A stretch of DNA of 64,000 bases from Argyresthia goedartella (Eukaryota; Arthropoda; Insecta; Lepidoptera; Argyresthiidae): NCBI GenBank assembly GCA_949825045.1, contig OX463835.1, forward strand, positions 23,143,201 through 23,207,200. Reading direction: 5' to 3'. Under the pieces are notes generated by a model. That model saw nothing but the letters and a program-made list of their open reading frames with translations, searched no databases and was not told the origin of the DNA. The number at the start of each line of letters is the position of its first letter. Within the stretch, counting starts at the first letter, position 1. Below are positions 22,908 through 35,038 of the stretch, one piece after another. The translations under genes were made by a program, and so were the position numbers.

Positions 22908-24033
22908 TATTTATGTCCGATAGCGAGGTGAACATTCGCGTCCAATCAGTCAACAAATCACCTGAGAGGTGGGTGTCCCAGGTCAACTGAGCCGCCCATA
23001 GCCTTTGCATAAAACATTTGAGAGCAAAGATGACTGGAGAAATCCATCCATTTGGGTCGAACGTTCTCGCAATCGTTGACAGTACTGTCCGCTTCGTCCA
23101 GGCCTTCGGTGTTTCTAAAACCACCCGATAGGTAAACCCATCATGGACGGGCCAGTACTGAATTCCAAGCACTGACAACATGTTAGGGTTGTCAGGATCC
23201 TCAAAAACGTGCGGGTCTTGTTGAAAATTATCTGGGAGACCAGCCATCAACTCAGGGGAGTTGGACATCCACTTGCGTAGTTCATAGCCGCCTCGTTCCA
23301 GCAATTGAATGAGCTCGTCACGTCGGTCCAGAGCTTCCTCTACACTGGCTGCCCCTGTGCAGACGTCATCGACGTACAAATCTTGCTCCAGGATAGCGGC
23401 GGCTCTAGGATAGCTCACACGGTCACGCGACGCCAACTCCCGCAGGGTACGCATCGCCAAATACGGGCTAGACCGTAACCCATACGTGTTCGTGTTTAAC
23501 TCATAGACCTTGACTGGCTCGGCCGTGGTCTCACGCCAAAGTATCAACTGATACCTTCGGTCAGCCGGATGAATTACCGTTTGCCTAAACATCATCCGAA
23601 TGTCTGCGACAAATACAATCTGGTGTCTCCGAAAGCTCGTGAGAATATCCGAAATATCACGACTCAACTTGGGTCCCGAATGTAGACACTGATTCAGGGA
23701 CATCCCGTTCGAGGTAGGTGCTGACCCATCAAAAACAACTCGAATCTTGCCGGTAGGGGTTCGTAGGACGGCATGGTGTGGAAGGAAACAATGATCCTCA
23801 GATCTCCAGTCCACACCCGATACCGACATGTGTCCTAACGACTCATACTCCCTCATGAAATCAACATATTTTTGTTTAAATACGGCGTCCCTTGTCATCC
23901 TACGCTCCATCGACATCAATCTCATCTCAGCCATCTTCCTAGATTCTCCTAGTGGCGGTCGATCGGCCCTGAAAGGCAGTCGAGTTACAAAACGACCAGA
24001 ACGAAGGCGACCAGTACTATTCTGGTAGAACAA
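22570..24033 (-). pseudogene. element D reverse transcriptase part of pol
   Basis: A 487-codon frame with the BEL RT hallmarks: GKIRVVFDGSA, LRSSPYLAMRTLRELA and the catalytic box DLYVDDVCTGAAS near 23370. RNase H begins at HGFCDASERGFAAAVYL near 22860, after which a frameshift around 22760 moves the correct reading to the next frame. An in-frame TAA just upstream (24043-24045) separates it from protease. The RT active site itself is complete. Confidence 0.88.
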
Positions 24034-24042
24034 CTCGCACTC

Positions 24043-24659
24043 TTATTCGTCTGTGTCGACTCGACGAACGGTGGGAGGTTCCTCTATCTCCCAGAAACGT
24101 TGGAAAGCGTCTGACAACGCTGAGCCAATAAGTATGCCATCTGACTCGGCAGGACTAACCATTGGCAATGCCGGACCCATGATCACGTGACCAAACTTAG
24201 TATCCACAGCAATCAACCCGTCCGGCTGAAGAACTCGCCGATCCGACAACAGAAACCTACCCAGAACGTCTGCTCCCAGTAGCAGGTCGACCGGGGCTGA
24301 AGTGTCAAAATCGTGATCCGCCAGCTTGAGTCCTGATATCAGGAATCGAACGGCCGGATTCAACTTCACCAAGGGGTGTCTGCTCATGATATGCGTCATT
24401 ACTAAAGCTTGCACGGATGTTTTTGTCAAAATGTCATAACGTGGAGAGAACGTGATCACCGATTGACCAACAACATTCGTAACCGTAACATTCCCCACGC
24501 CCGTATTGATTTATTATACCTATTTACCTTGAGGCCCAACCATTTTGCTAAATCATTCGATACAATGCAGCCCTGAGCTCCAGAATCTAATAGGGCGCGA
24601 ACGTATGTTGGGTTGCCCGCCAAATCCCAAACAAGCACAGAGGCGATCGGTAACACCAC
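24043..24659 (-). pseudogene. element D aspartic protease
   Basis: This cleaves the polyprotein in BEL elements. The active site reads RALLDSGAQGCIVS near 24600, and PVDLLLGADVLGRFLL near 24275 is the conserved second block. A frame change around 24500 splits the domain. The reading ends at a TAA at 24043 that in an intact copy would be read through as a single polyprotein. Confidence 0.8.
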
Positions 24660-24979
24660 CGTCTCCGGTTGGGGGGCAACAAATGGTTGGGCCGCAAATT
24701 TCTAGCGAGGGCCCCCGGGGCCCCACTCTGCCTGTAACCGATCAGGTATGCAGCTATACGCCAGAGGGTCCCATTGTACAAATGGCCCACGCGCCGGTTC
24801 CATTGCCACCCTACGATTCCCCGTAAAGGGGGGTGGGCGTGAATTCAACCGTGGCCGCTCCATGAGCGGGGGGGACATCACATGTGACCGACTAGGACGA
24901 GGCGACGAGCGGGGCGACAACTGAGGCGGCGTCCGAACCGCACCCGCATAGCTCGAAGGTGTCCCATGCCACCCGCCCG

Positions 24980-27371
24980 TTAGGGCCTACTCAACACACC
25001 CAATGTCCCGCTGAGTCGGATGCTGAGTCGCAACCGAAAACTCAGGGCCCCCCATGTAATGATCCTGAGTGCGGCCCTGCACCCTAGTACTGCCCTGTGC
25101 ACGTGGGGACGTTGGCCCCTGAGTTGCGCTCCGAGTCGCAAACGAATTCTCAGGGCCCCATGCCGTGTCACCCTGGGTACGGCCCTGTGGTGGCTGTTGG
25201 CCGGACCGGTTCATGCACAACAGATTGTTGTGGGGCCCACCACAATATCCGCACATTTGTGTGCGCGTGCAGTCCCTAGCCATGTGTGGCCCGAGGCACA
25301 GGAAACACCAGCTCCGCTGCTTGGCCATCCGGCGCCGTCCCTGAACCCTAAGTTCCCCGAACTTATTGAATTGGCCACAGCATGGCCAATCTGCCTACAA
25401 CATGGGCAGGTCTCACCATGTGGGGTCAATTCACTCACAGTCCCATACGACTGCCGGTTGGTGCGGTCCTTCCTCGTCGGAGGGCCCCTACTCACAGCGC
25501 TCCCGGCAGCTCTCTGTGGCTCCGAAGGATGGGTGACCGTCAACCCCAAATTCTCTGCCCGTCGAGCCTCCTCTTCCAAAAATCCGACCAAGTCGGAGAA
25601 GGCGGGCAGGTCCTCGGCCGACCTCCCGTAAGACTGTTCGAAACGAGTCTGCACGTCAGCGGGTAGGCGGGAAAGTACAATGTATAACAGTAGGTACGAC
25701 CATTCACCAACCGGAAGTCCAAGATTCTCTAGAGCCTTGGTGACGGACAACAATGGGTTCAAAACCTCCGTCTGTATGGCCCCGACTTTGTTCACAACCG
25801 GGATGCTAAACAAACGGTTCAGTTGGGCATCGGCCAACCTCCGTTTGTTGTGGTAACGTCTGACCAACAATTGCCTGGCCGTCTCATAGTTACCCTCCGT
25901 AACTGTCGAATGAGCGACCAGCTCCCTAGGCTCACCCCTCAATGCTGCCACCAGCTGAGCCATCTTGACAAAAAATCAAAAAATCAAAATCAAAAATCAT
26001 TTATTTCCATAGGATGTTGTTACATCACTTAGATCCGTCATTACATTTTTTTGGGTGAGTTCACTAACACAATGGCGGAATCTGTGGAGAAGAGCTCACC
26101 GAAGAAACTCCACAGTCGTCGCATCTTTTGCGTTTCCTTTTTTTTATAAAATATTGTCAAATTACAAAATGAATGCTAATTATATATCGAAACAGCCTGT
26201 TACTCAAACAATCTATTCCCATGGACATCTGTCCTCTAAGTAATCAGATATCCTGTAGTAACCTTTTTTATACAATTTCTGTTTTATTATTATTTTAAAC
26301 TTGTCTAAAGGTAAGTTTTTAATATCAGTAGGGACCTTATTGTAATAGCGTATACAATTGCCTTTAAAAGAATTACTAATTTTATGTAGTCGGCTTACAT
26401 AAGCAACCAACTTGTCTTTATTTCTAGTATTAAAATTGTGTATATCACTGTACTTCTGAAAATTAGTTATATTTCTTTTTACATACACAAGATTGTCATA
26501 GATATATTGAGACACAAATGTCAGAATATTGATTTCTTTAAACTTTTCCCTCAGTGACACTCTAGGCCCTAATCTATAAATTGCACGAACAGCCCGTTTC
26601 TGCAGAATAAATATACTATTAGCATTCGCAGCGTGACCCCACAATAAAATACCATAGGTCATTAGACTATGAAAGTAACTAAAGTAGACTAGTCTAGCGG
26701 TGTCTACGTCGGTAAGAGCACTAATTTTTTTAACTGCGAACGCTGCCGAACTCAGTCTGTTCGACAATTTATTTATATGAGGATCCCATTGTAGTTTGGC
26801 GTCTCAAGTAATGCCCAAAAAGACAGTCGACTGCACAAGGTCCAATCTCTGTCCTTTTATAAATATGTCTGTAGTTACCGGGTTCACATTGGGTAGTACG
26901 AATTTAATACATTTAGTAATGTCCGATCTTGGTAATGTCCGATCGCATGTGCACCAAACTGTCGAACAGATTGATGAAGCTCATCCATTCACCGGACACG
27001 CCGTCAAAAGTAGGCATAGTTATGGCAGGTAACCTGGACCCCAATCCCTGATGCGGCAGAGGTGCTTTAATGTCACCATCATGGCTGGACTCGCGCTGTC
27101 TACGTATGTCCGCAGCCTTCTGCGTGATAGCAGCTGCCATCTCCATACATTGGTCGACATCCCCTATCAACCGTGACAGCCTGTCAGGTGCACAACCATC
27201 AACTGATTCCGCCTGCGCGGACAATTCGAGCACCCTATTGTAACGTTCCTTAACGTCCATAGACCGCTCCAATACCACATCATGCCTATCTAAACGGTCT
27301 ATCAGACCGTGTGCGGAGGAAAACCATCTGAGTTCCTTAGAAACACCCTTCTGGATTTCAGATAACGACAT
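24980..27371 (-). pseudogene. element D gag, interrupted by LINE Z2
   Basis: The N-terminal part runs from an ATG at 27371 to about 26926 (TFDGVSGEWMSFINLFDSLV, the BEL gag core). After the LINE insertion it resumes at 25963 (VAALRGEPRELVAH, NYETARQLLVRRYHNKR). Zinc-knuckle pieces CPCCRQIGHA, CFLCLGPHMARDC and CGYCGGPHNNLLC lie near 25390-25220, in two different frames because of a shift at about 25330. Downstream is a repetitive Pro/Gln/Arg-rich linker to the protease. The protein packages element RNA in intact relatives. Confidence 0.82.
25968..26925 (-). mobile_element. LINE Z2, 5'-truncated Jockey/CR1-type, inside D gag
   Basis: The 3' tail of aaaaaatc-type repeats is at 25968-26000. A 184-codon frame (26767-26213) encodes an RT C-terminal region (YFSYFHSLMTYGILLWGHAA, IRYYNKVPTDIKNLPLDKFK). 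atcttg at 25962-25967 and 26926-26931 looks like the target duplication. The 5' end is truncated just beyond the FADD region. Confidence 0.8.
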
Positions 27372-27911
27372 GATCGGAACGATACTTACTCACAATTTGC
27401 AGTAACTCAATTTTATGGGACCTTCCAGTCTACAACCCAAACGAGGGAACCCTAAACCACAACTTAAACAATGTTGTTTTCCTTAAACAATAGGAACCGA
27501 GTTTTATATCTATATAAATTCTGTAAATACAATTTAGTTTCCCTTTATCATTATAACACACACAGATAGTCAATATTAGTTCAAGTTATAAATTGCTATG
27601 ACTGAAAACAATGTAATAGCCTGCTATCAATAGATGTAACTACCTATGTTAACCAAAACATTCATTCAATAGCATTACTAGGCCACTAATAGATTGACTA
27701 ACTGGTAATTCAATGCAAATTTCAATTCAATATCTGTCTGTCTACTACCAGCAATAGACTTATAGCTTACAATACTACCAATCTATGTGGATATAGGAAC
27801 AACCAGTTACCTAATAACCGCCTATACCTACAGATTGATAGTCCCAAATCGTGCCTTCCTGGAGCCCTTGACGGCTGCAAATCTCAGGAAGCCACGCTCT
27901 AGCTACCAAAA
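27372..27911 (-). other. element D leader and primer-binding site
   Basis: This is non-coding leader between 5' LTR and gag start. Four bases inside the LTR the reverse strand reads tggtagctagagcgtgg (about 27907-27891), a plausible tRNA primer site because it starts with TGG. The tRNA was not identified. Confidence 0.6.
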
Positions 27912-28456
27912 TGTTCAGGCTTCTCAGCACTTAATGACCTCGTAGGGGCCCATGAGCTACGAGGTAGCGTGACGATCAGGTGCCAAGAAGTGATGAACGT
28001 CGGCGATTCATCGAGCTGAAGTTATGTGGGGTAGATCTAACCTGGTCTGTGCTTCGGTCCCGTCAACCTCCTGTCTCTCTGCAAGGCCCGGGTGCACCCT
28101 TGGCTCTTCTTGGTAGACAGGTTCTTCAGCCAACCAGGTATGACTGGCGGGCCAACGTCGTAGCACAGTGTCCAACACAGGTTATGTTTCTACTCGTAAA
28201 TACAAATCGGGCACGAAAATCCGAACTTTATCTGGTTCGAGAGACAACAACACACTCAGCTATATTAACAATCCTGAGGGAATCCCGAATACATTCCAGA
28301 TGCCCTGCGATTTAATTTCAACCCCTTACCAAAACGCGTTTACATTGCGAGGGCTTTCGTCTGTCAGTTGTCAAAACTGCCAGGTTGACAGCTAACGTCA
28401 AATTAAAAAATGGCCGTTCAGAAACCATCGATCGAATATCGATTTGGAATCGAACA
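27912..28456 (-). repeat. element D 5' LTR
   Basis: This is the partner of 20273-20817. The outer edge is fixed by GACAG at 28457-28461. Confidence 0.9.
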
Positions 28457-28461
28457 GACAG

Positions 28462-28817
28462 GTTTAATTTTTTCAGGATTAGGACTGACTCCTTTGTCGG
28501 TAATTATGTGTCCTAAATAAGCGACTTCGCGCCTGAGAAATTCACATTTATCAGGTTGTAGTTTTAAATTAAATTGTTGCATCAAGATAGACATAACAGT
28601 GAAGGCCCTGGAGGCCAGAAAGAGCAGTATTCATGAGACGCTGAAATGTAGAAGGGGCGTTTTTTAATCAGAAGGGCATCCTAGCAAATTCGTAGTGACC
28701 AGTCGCGCTAGAGTTAGTGCTGACAGGAAATCCTGTTTTAAGAGCATCTGAAGGACTCATCCTTATTTAATGAAAGCCGCTCTCAAGGTCCAGAGTGCTG
28801 AAGTATTTGGAAAGAGC
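28462..28817 (-). pseudogene. element C reverse transcriptase, middle part
   Basis: This short stretch is caught between insertions D and A. From 28817 leftwards it shows KYFSTLDLESGFH (first catalytic Asp region) and LMNTALSGLQGLHCYVYLD. It then jumps to FNLKLQPDKCEFLRREVAYL and LGHIITDKGVSPNPEK in the same strand. The YLDD active-site box is cut after its first Asp by a deletion of roughly 30 codons. A stop follows SGFH. It joins 46078-46366 upstream and 20272 downstream. Confidence 0.8.
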
Positions 28818-29787
28818 TGTAATGGTACACGAGAGTCAGTACATTTGATACTTCATTTTGCGTGACAGAGGGCTAGCCCATCGCCGCGCTGTTTTGAATA
28901 CGAGAATCGGTTCATATAACGTTTGGGGTTTTTGCGTAGCTCAGGGCAAGTTAGCAAAAAACAATGAGCCGACGCGTGGGATGGTTCGAGGAAGGTTACA
29001 GGTCAGGTTTTTTTTGTCGCATTCCTGCGAGATGTGTAGGGATCAGAGCCGATTTGGCTGCGCGCTGAATAAAATTATGAATAACTAAATAATGAAAGGT
29101 TATTATGGAACGATACGGAGAAAGCTATTATGTTGATTGCGAATATACAATTGCGATTGAGGTATGAGATGGAGAGTCTGACACGACTAGTATGAATAGC
29201 ATTCTAGTGGTCTTTGTTTCACGCTAGCGGTCGGGAAGGCTTAATTAATCGCAACAAGCTTTATGGTCAGCGATCAACAGATTTTGTGTATCGGTCATAC
29301 CGAATGACTTGAGTGATAACCTACGGTTGATCACAGTGAATATGCGAACACAGAATTTGTAGAACGGCGGATCTGCATGGCATGGTTGAAATTAGACCCT
29401 GTGTAGTTAGTGATAAGAAGCTTCGCTTGGGCAGAGCGTGTTCGCAAAGGACGCCATTTTTTCTTTCAGACATGTGGGGTGTATAAATACGATTGCGGGG
29501 AAGGGAGAGCATTCAGTCTCAGCGTCTAGCTACTGTGACAGTCGCCTTTCACGAGTTCTAAACAGTTTTGGTCTGCCGTGTTACGCGTCAGAACTATACG
29601 AATTATGATTGCGAAGTTTCAGTGGTTTTTCGTGAGTGTCTGAAGCGCCGAGATATACCTCGGTTCCTATCCTTTATATCAACCTACCCCAAATTCCAAA
29701 ACTATCCTTGGGTCGTTAGATAAAAACTTTTAGGTAAATTATCTGAGTCTGAGTCTGGGCTTGGAGCGACCCTAAATTCCTTTTTTC

Positions 29788-31041
29788 GTAATTTCGTAAT
29801 TTCTTTATTGTACTAAACAAAACAGACATACAGATAACTTATGATAGAAAAAACATGTACAAAGGCGAGCTTATCTCTAAAAAGAGATTTCTTCCAGCAA
29901 ACCATGTTGGATAGGAGACGGAGATGATAGGTAAGGGAAAGAATTGCGCGTACAATTAAGGCTATATTCTAATATAATACATATTACACATACATAAAAC
30001 CCTATTGCTAAGAAATATAGACTACATACACAGTTACATAAATACAGCATATCAATAAATGTCTTACAAATATACTAATACTAATACATTATATAGCTAA
30101 ATAGAAAGTGAAAGATAGTGCTTCTTTAGTCGGTTCTTAAAGATATTGAGTGATGGACTGTCCCTGATGGTGCAGGGGAGTTCATTCCACAGCCGTATAG
30201 CGCGGATTCTAAACCCGTGCTCCTAGGTTGCAGTGGAGCGTTGTGGGGCTTTAAGCATAGTAGCCATGTGAGTTCTCCGAGGCCTGCATGAAGAAAGAAA
30301 TTCGAAGCGATCACGCAGGAAGTTAGGGTACCGAAGGTTCCACAAAATATTGTAGAGCAGGCATAGGATATGAGAGTCCCGTCGAAGATGAATCGGAAGC
30401 CAATTCAACTCCCTGCGATGTTGAGAAACGTGATCATATTTTCGCAGTCCGAAGATGAACCGAATCCCGAGGTTTTGAAGTCGTTCGAGTTCGTTCAGTT
30501 GCTCTTCATTTGCGCTTACCCAGCAAACATCAGCATAGTCAATGAGGGGAAGTAAAAGAGACTGGGCGAGAATAATTTTGGTCTGACGAGGAAGAAAGTT
30601 CTGAAGTCTCCTGAGAGAGTAAAAGGTAGCGTAAACTCGCCTGCTGACCTCGCTGATATGCGTTGACCAGGTTAACTGGTTATCGAAAACAACACCCAGG
30701 TTTTTCGCTGTGTCGCTATATATGATTACGGTACCGTTATAAGATACAGGAGGGACATACTGTTGCTTCAACAAACATAGTGAGTGTCTGGTACCTATAA
30801 TCATGGCCTGGGACTTGTTTTGGTTAACCAGTAGCCCAAATGACGAGGCCCATCCTCTAATACCCTCTAAGTCAGCGTTTAACGCCTCCACAGCGGAGTT
30901 TACATTATCGGGAGAGAAGTGGCGATAGATTTGTAAGTCATCCGCGTAAAGATGATAAGAAGATGAGAGGGCATCGGAGATGGAGTTAATAAATATAGAA
31001 AATAGAAGAGGAGAGAGAATGCCACCTTGGGGGACACCGGA
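29788..31041 (-). mobile_element. LINE Z1, 5'-truncated Jockey/CR1-type, in element A's LTR
   Basis: The duplication ttttttc lies at 29781-29787 and 31042-31048. The reverse strand starts within the RT at SGVPQGGILSPLLF (about 31040), followed by the intact YADDLQIY box near 30945. The 222-codon C-terminal frame 30891-30223 follows (RGWASSFGLLVNQNKSQAMI, LPLIDYADVCWVSANEEQL). The 3' end has gtaatttc repeats. A stop near 30895 splits the frame. It is shorter than a full LINE by several kb. Confidence 0.85.
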
Positions 31042-32089
31042 TTTTTTCCTTCATCATAGGGTTCCTGGATTGGCTCTTAGGATATTCGCGGGCTAATCCT
31101 CTCCTCATTCCTTTCGAGTAGCGAGTTTTGAAATTCACACACACACAGTCATTAAACATACAAGCACATTCAAATCAAACTCAACCATTTTCGAGTGGTG
31201 TCGATAATGGACGTGGTATAACACTAGGTTTTTAGACTAGGCTAGACAGGAGTTTAGTTGCGGCTAAACCTAGGTTGGCAGGGCATAGGGAGACTGTTTG
31301 ATCGATGAGGTTCCGCGGATGGAAATAACAAATTCAGAACAAAGTTAAACCGGTGTCAACACAGATAACCTATCCTGTTGATATTTTGACATTTGAGTGT
31401 TGTCGGGGACGCGCGAAGAGATCAATTTACAGTCTAAAGTTCATTGTTTAGGTCCGGGTAGGTGGTTTTGCATTGCCTTGGGTCAGGTTGGATTCAAGTT
31501 GCATCTTTAAATTAAATGTAAATTTCGCTGGAGGTCTAATGTGTAGGCTGAGTCAAATATATATGATTAGGCTCAGTCGAGGACGTGCTGTGGCTAGTGG
31601 AATTCATAGATCGGAATTTACCGAAGTATGCATTTCGCTATGGTGTGGGTTAGATCTCCTAAAGCGCTAATGACTACGTTTCGATAACATCCAGCTCAAA
31701 TTGCGCAGAGTTGAAAGTTTCAAAACGTTACGGACCTTTTGAGGTAACCGCTAGTTCAGAACCCATTTCGGAAAATCAAATCGCAATTGTGTAAACCGAT
31801 CTTTTCGGATCGTTATTGCCGTGAACCAAATATATAATTGGAACCACCACAAGCCGCTTCTAGCGAGCACATGAAATATCATTGAGTACTCACGTCGTAA
31901 AACTACGACGGATATCTATACGATATCCCAAAGAAATATTACAAATCGTGGTCGACCACTAAAGGAAGTTCCAAGCGCCCATATATACAAAAATAAATGG
32001 TACCATCACATAAAAATACAACAAAGATCAATCTGGCGCAATACACCGCTGACTGATGCGAATTACCGGCTTGCTGACATATATGCTTT

Positions 32090-34325
32090 TGTAATGGTAC
32101 ACGAGAGTCGGTACATTTGATACTTCATTCTGCGTGATAGAGGGCTAGCCCAACGCCGCGCTGTTTTGAATACGAGAATCGGTTCAGATAACGTTTGGGG
32201 GTTTTGCGTAGCTCAGTGGCAAGTTAGCAAAAAACAGAGCCGACGCGTGGGATGGTTCGAGGAAGTTTACAGGTCAGGTTTTTTTTGTCGCATTCCTGCG
32301 AGATGTGTAGAGATCAGAGCCGATTTGGCTGCGCGTTAAATAAAATTATGAATAACTAAATAATGAAAGGTTATTATGGAACGATACGGAGAAAGCTATT
32401 ATGTTGATTGCAAATATACAATTGCGATTGAGGTATGGAATGGAGAGTCTGACACGACTAGTATGAATAGCATTCTAGTGGTCTTTGCTGCGCGCGCCTA
32501 GCGGTCGGGAAAGGCTTAATTAATCGCAACAAGCTTTTATTGGTCAGCGATCAACAGATTCTGTGTATCGGCAGTAACAAATGATTTGAGTGATCACCTA
32601 CGGTTGATCATAGTGAATATGCGTACACACAATTTGTAGAACGGCGGATCTGCATGGCATGGTTGAAATTAGACCCTGTGTAGTTAGTGATAAGAAGCTT
32701 CGCTTGGGCAGAGCGTGTTCGCAAAGGACGCATATTTTTTCTTTCAGACGTGTGGGGTCTATAAATACGAGAGCGTGGGAGGGGAGAGCATTCAGTCTCA
32801 GCGTCTAGCTACTGTGACAGTCGTCTTTCACGAGTTCTAAACAGTTTTTGTCTGCCGTGTTACGCGTCAGAACTATACGAATTTGTGATTGCGAAGTTTC
32901 AGTGGTTTTCGTGAGTGTCTGAAGCGCCGAGATATACCTCGGTTCCTATCCTTTATATCAACCTACCCCAAATTCCAAAACTATCCTTGGGTCGTTAGAT
33001 AAGAACTTGTAAGTCAATTATCTGAGTCTGAGTCTGAGCTTGGAGCGACCCTAAATTCCTTTTTCCTTCACCATAGGGTTCCTGGATTGGCTCTTAGGAT
33101 ATTCGCGGGCTAATCCTCTCCTCATTCCTTTCGAGTAGCGAGTTTTGAAATTCCCACACACACAGTCATTAAACATACGAGCACATTCAAATCAAACTCA
33201 ACCATTTTCGAGTGGTGTCGATAATGGACGTGGTATAACACTAGGTTTTTAGACTAGGCTAGACAGGAGTTTAGTTGCGGCTAAACCTAGGTTGGCAGGG
33301 CATAGGTAGACTGTTTGATCGTTGAGGTTCCGCGGATGGAAATAACAAATTCAGAACAAAGTTAAACCGGTGTCAACACAGATAACCTATCCTGTAGAGA
33401 TTTTGACATTCGAGTATTGTCGGGGACGCGCGAAGAGATCAATTTACAGTCTAAAGTTCATTGTTTAGGACCGGGTAGGTGTTTTGCATTGCCTTGGGTC
33501 AGATTGGATTCAAGTTGCATTTTTAAATTAAATGTAAATTTCGCTGGAGGTCTAATGTGTAGGCTGAGTCGGTATATATGATTAGGCTCAGTCGAGGCGT
33601 GCTGCGGCTAGTGGAATTCATAGTTCGGTATTTATCGAACTATGCACTTCGCTATGGTGTGGGTTAGATCTCCTAAAGCAATAATGCTTACGTTTCGATA
33701 AAATCTAGCTCAAATTGCGCAGAGTTGAAGGTTTCAAAACGTTACGGACCTTTTGAGGTAACCGCTAGTTCAGAACCCATTTCGGAAAATCGAATCGCAA
33801 TTGTGTAAACCGGTCCTTTTGGATCGTTATTGCCGTGAACCAAATATATAACTGGAACCACCACAAGCCGCTACTAGCGAGCACATGAAATATCATTGAG
33901 TACTCACGTCGTAAAACTACGACGGATATCTATACGATATCACAAACAAATATTATAAACTGTGGTCGACCACTAAAAGAAGTAAAGAAGTTCCAAGCGC
34001 CCATATATACAAAAACCAAATGGTACCATCACCCATAAAATATAACAACGATCGTTCTGGCGCAATACACCGCTGACTGATGCGAATTACCGGCTCGCGG
34101 ACATATATGCTTTCTCTGTCTAACTTGAAACTGTAACTTCCTGAACCAAACTTCGTTCGACTATTGTACGCCTAACGAAATTCTCAACGAACGAGAAATT
34201 CAGACTTATCATTCTTAACTTACAAATCTTACAGCTGAATCGGGTCATCTCATTTTGAGGTAGATAGAATAGACGATCATAGCTACTGATAGCGGTGGCT
34301 CGACCTTAGCCTTTGTGCCATTACA
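32090..34325 (+). repeat. solo LTR of the element A family, nested in element A's LTR
   Basis: A complete LTR (TGTAATGG...CATTACA, 2236 bp) is flanked by CTTT at 32086-32089 and 34326-34329, exactly within the LTR motif atatgctttctctatc. With no internal region it is a solo LTR left by LTR-LTR recombination. TATA is at 32760-32767 and initiator tcagtc near 32792. It resembles the copy at 1-1716 more than its host LTR, so it comes from another subfamily. Confidence 0.92.
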
Positions 34326-34547
34326 CTTTCTCTATCTAACTTGAAACTGTAACTTCCTGAACCAAACTTCGTTCGACTATTGTACGCCTAACGAACTTCT
34401 CAACGAACAAGAAATTCAGACTTATCATTCTTAACTTACAAATCTTACAGCTGAATCGGGACATCTCATTTTGGGGTAGATAGAATAGACGATCATAGCT
34501 ACTGATAGCGGTGGCTCGACCTTAGCCTTTGTGCCGTTACAGGTTTC

Positions 34548-34565
34548 TGGTGCCGAGACCGAAGG
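34548..34565 (+). other. element A candidate primer-binding site
   Basis: tggtgccgagaccgaagg lies six bases after the 5' LTR. It begins TGG as expected for pairing to a tRNA 3' CCA end. The tRNA species was not identified. Confidence 0.55.
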
Positions 34566-35038
34566 ATATCCTAGATAGTCTGATACCTAGATATTCTAAA
34601 AGAATCAAGGTCTAACGCGTTACTTTTAAAAATAACACAACGTAGAAACGATTTTAAACAGTTCAGTTTTGTAAGTAAGAAATAAGCAAAAAAAAGGGGC
34701 ATTGTTTTCATAATTCTTTGGTCGAGCTACGGCGGTTTAGTGTTCAGGAATAATGGCCGGCCGGCTTAGAAAAAACGTTAGTCGGGTAGCACGAGACGAT
34801 TCACTTTCGCAAACAAGTGAAATGGCGTCAGGACAGGTGGCGCATTTGTTAACTGAAATAGTGAATAGATTAGACAGTTTGGAAAGGGGTTCTAGCGCGA
34901 GCAATACTAGTAGGACTTCGGACAGACAGACTGACAGACAGGAACTAGAGACGTTTGAACAATCGGTAGAAAAACGTCAATCATGCATAGTGAAAATGAC
35001 ACAGAATTTGCCGACATCCGATGATTTTCTTAAGAGAT

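Larger units (their letters stand above)
20273..28456 (-). mobile_element. element D: BEL/Pao LTR retrotransposon
   Basis: The 545-bp LTRs at 20273-20817 and 27912-28456 start tgttcagg and end cgaaca. Identical GACAG flanks the element at 20268-20272 and 28457-28461; 5-bp duplications are characteristic of BEL/Pao. Gag, protease, RT, RNase H and integrase lie in order on the reverse strand, with stops and shifts in several places. By eye the LTRs differ at about eleven sites. LINE Z2 interrupts gag. D inserted in element C's RT connection region. Confidence 0.92.
28818..34541 (+). repeat. element A 5' LTR, interrupted twice
   Basis: LTR sequence occupies 28818-29787, 31042-32089 and 34326-34541. 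It is interrupted by LINE Z1 (29788-31041) and by a full-length LTR of the same family (32090-34325). The remaining parts match the 3' LTR at about 99 percent by eye, apart from a short insertion/rearrangement at 45249-45270 of the 3' copy. It has a TATA box at 29482-29489 and an arthropod-type initiator tcagtc about 32 bases on. Confidence 0.9.

Noticed and set aside
25020..25631. 203-codon forward frame
   Set aside because: It lies opposite element D gag with its zinc knuckles; a shadow of the real reverse-strand gene.
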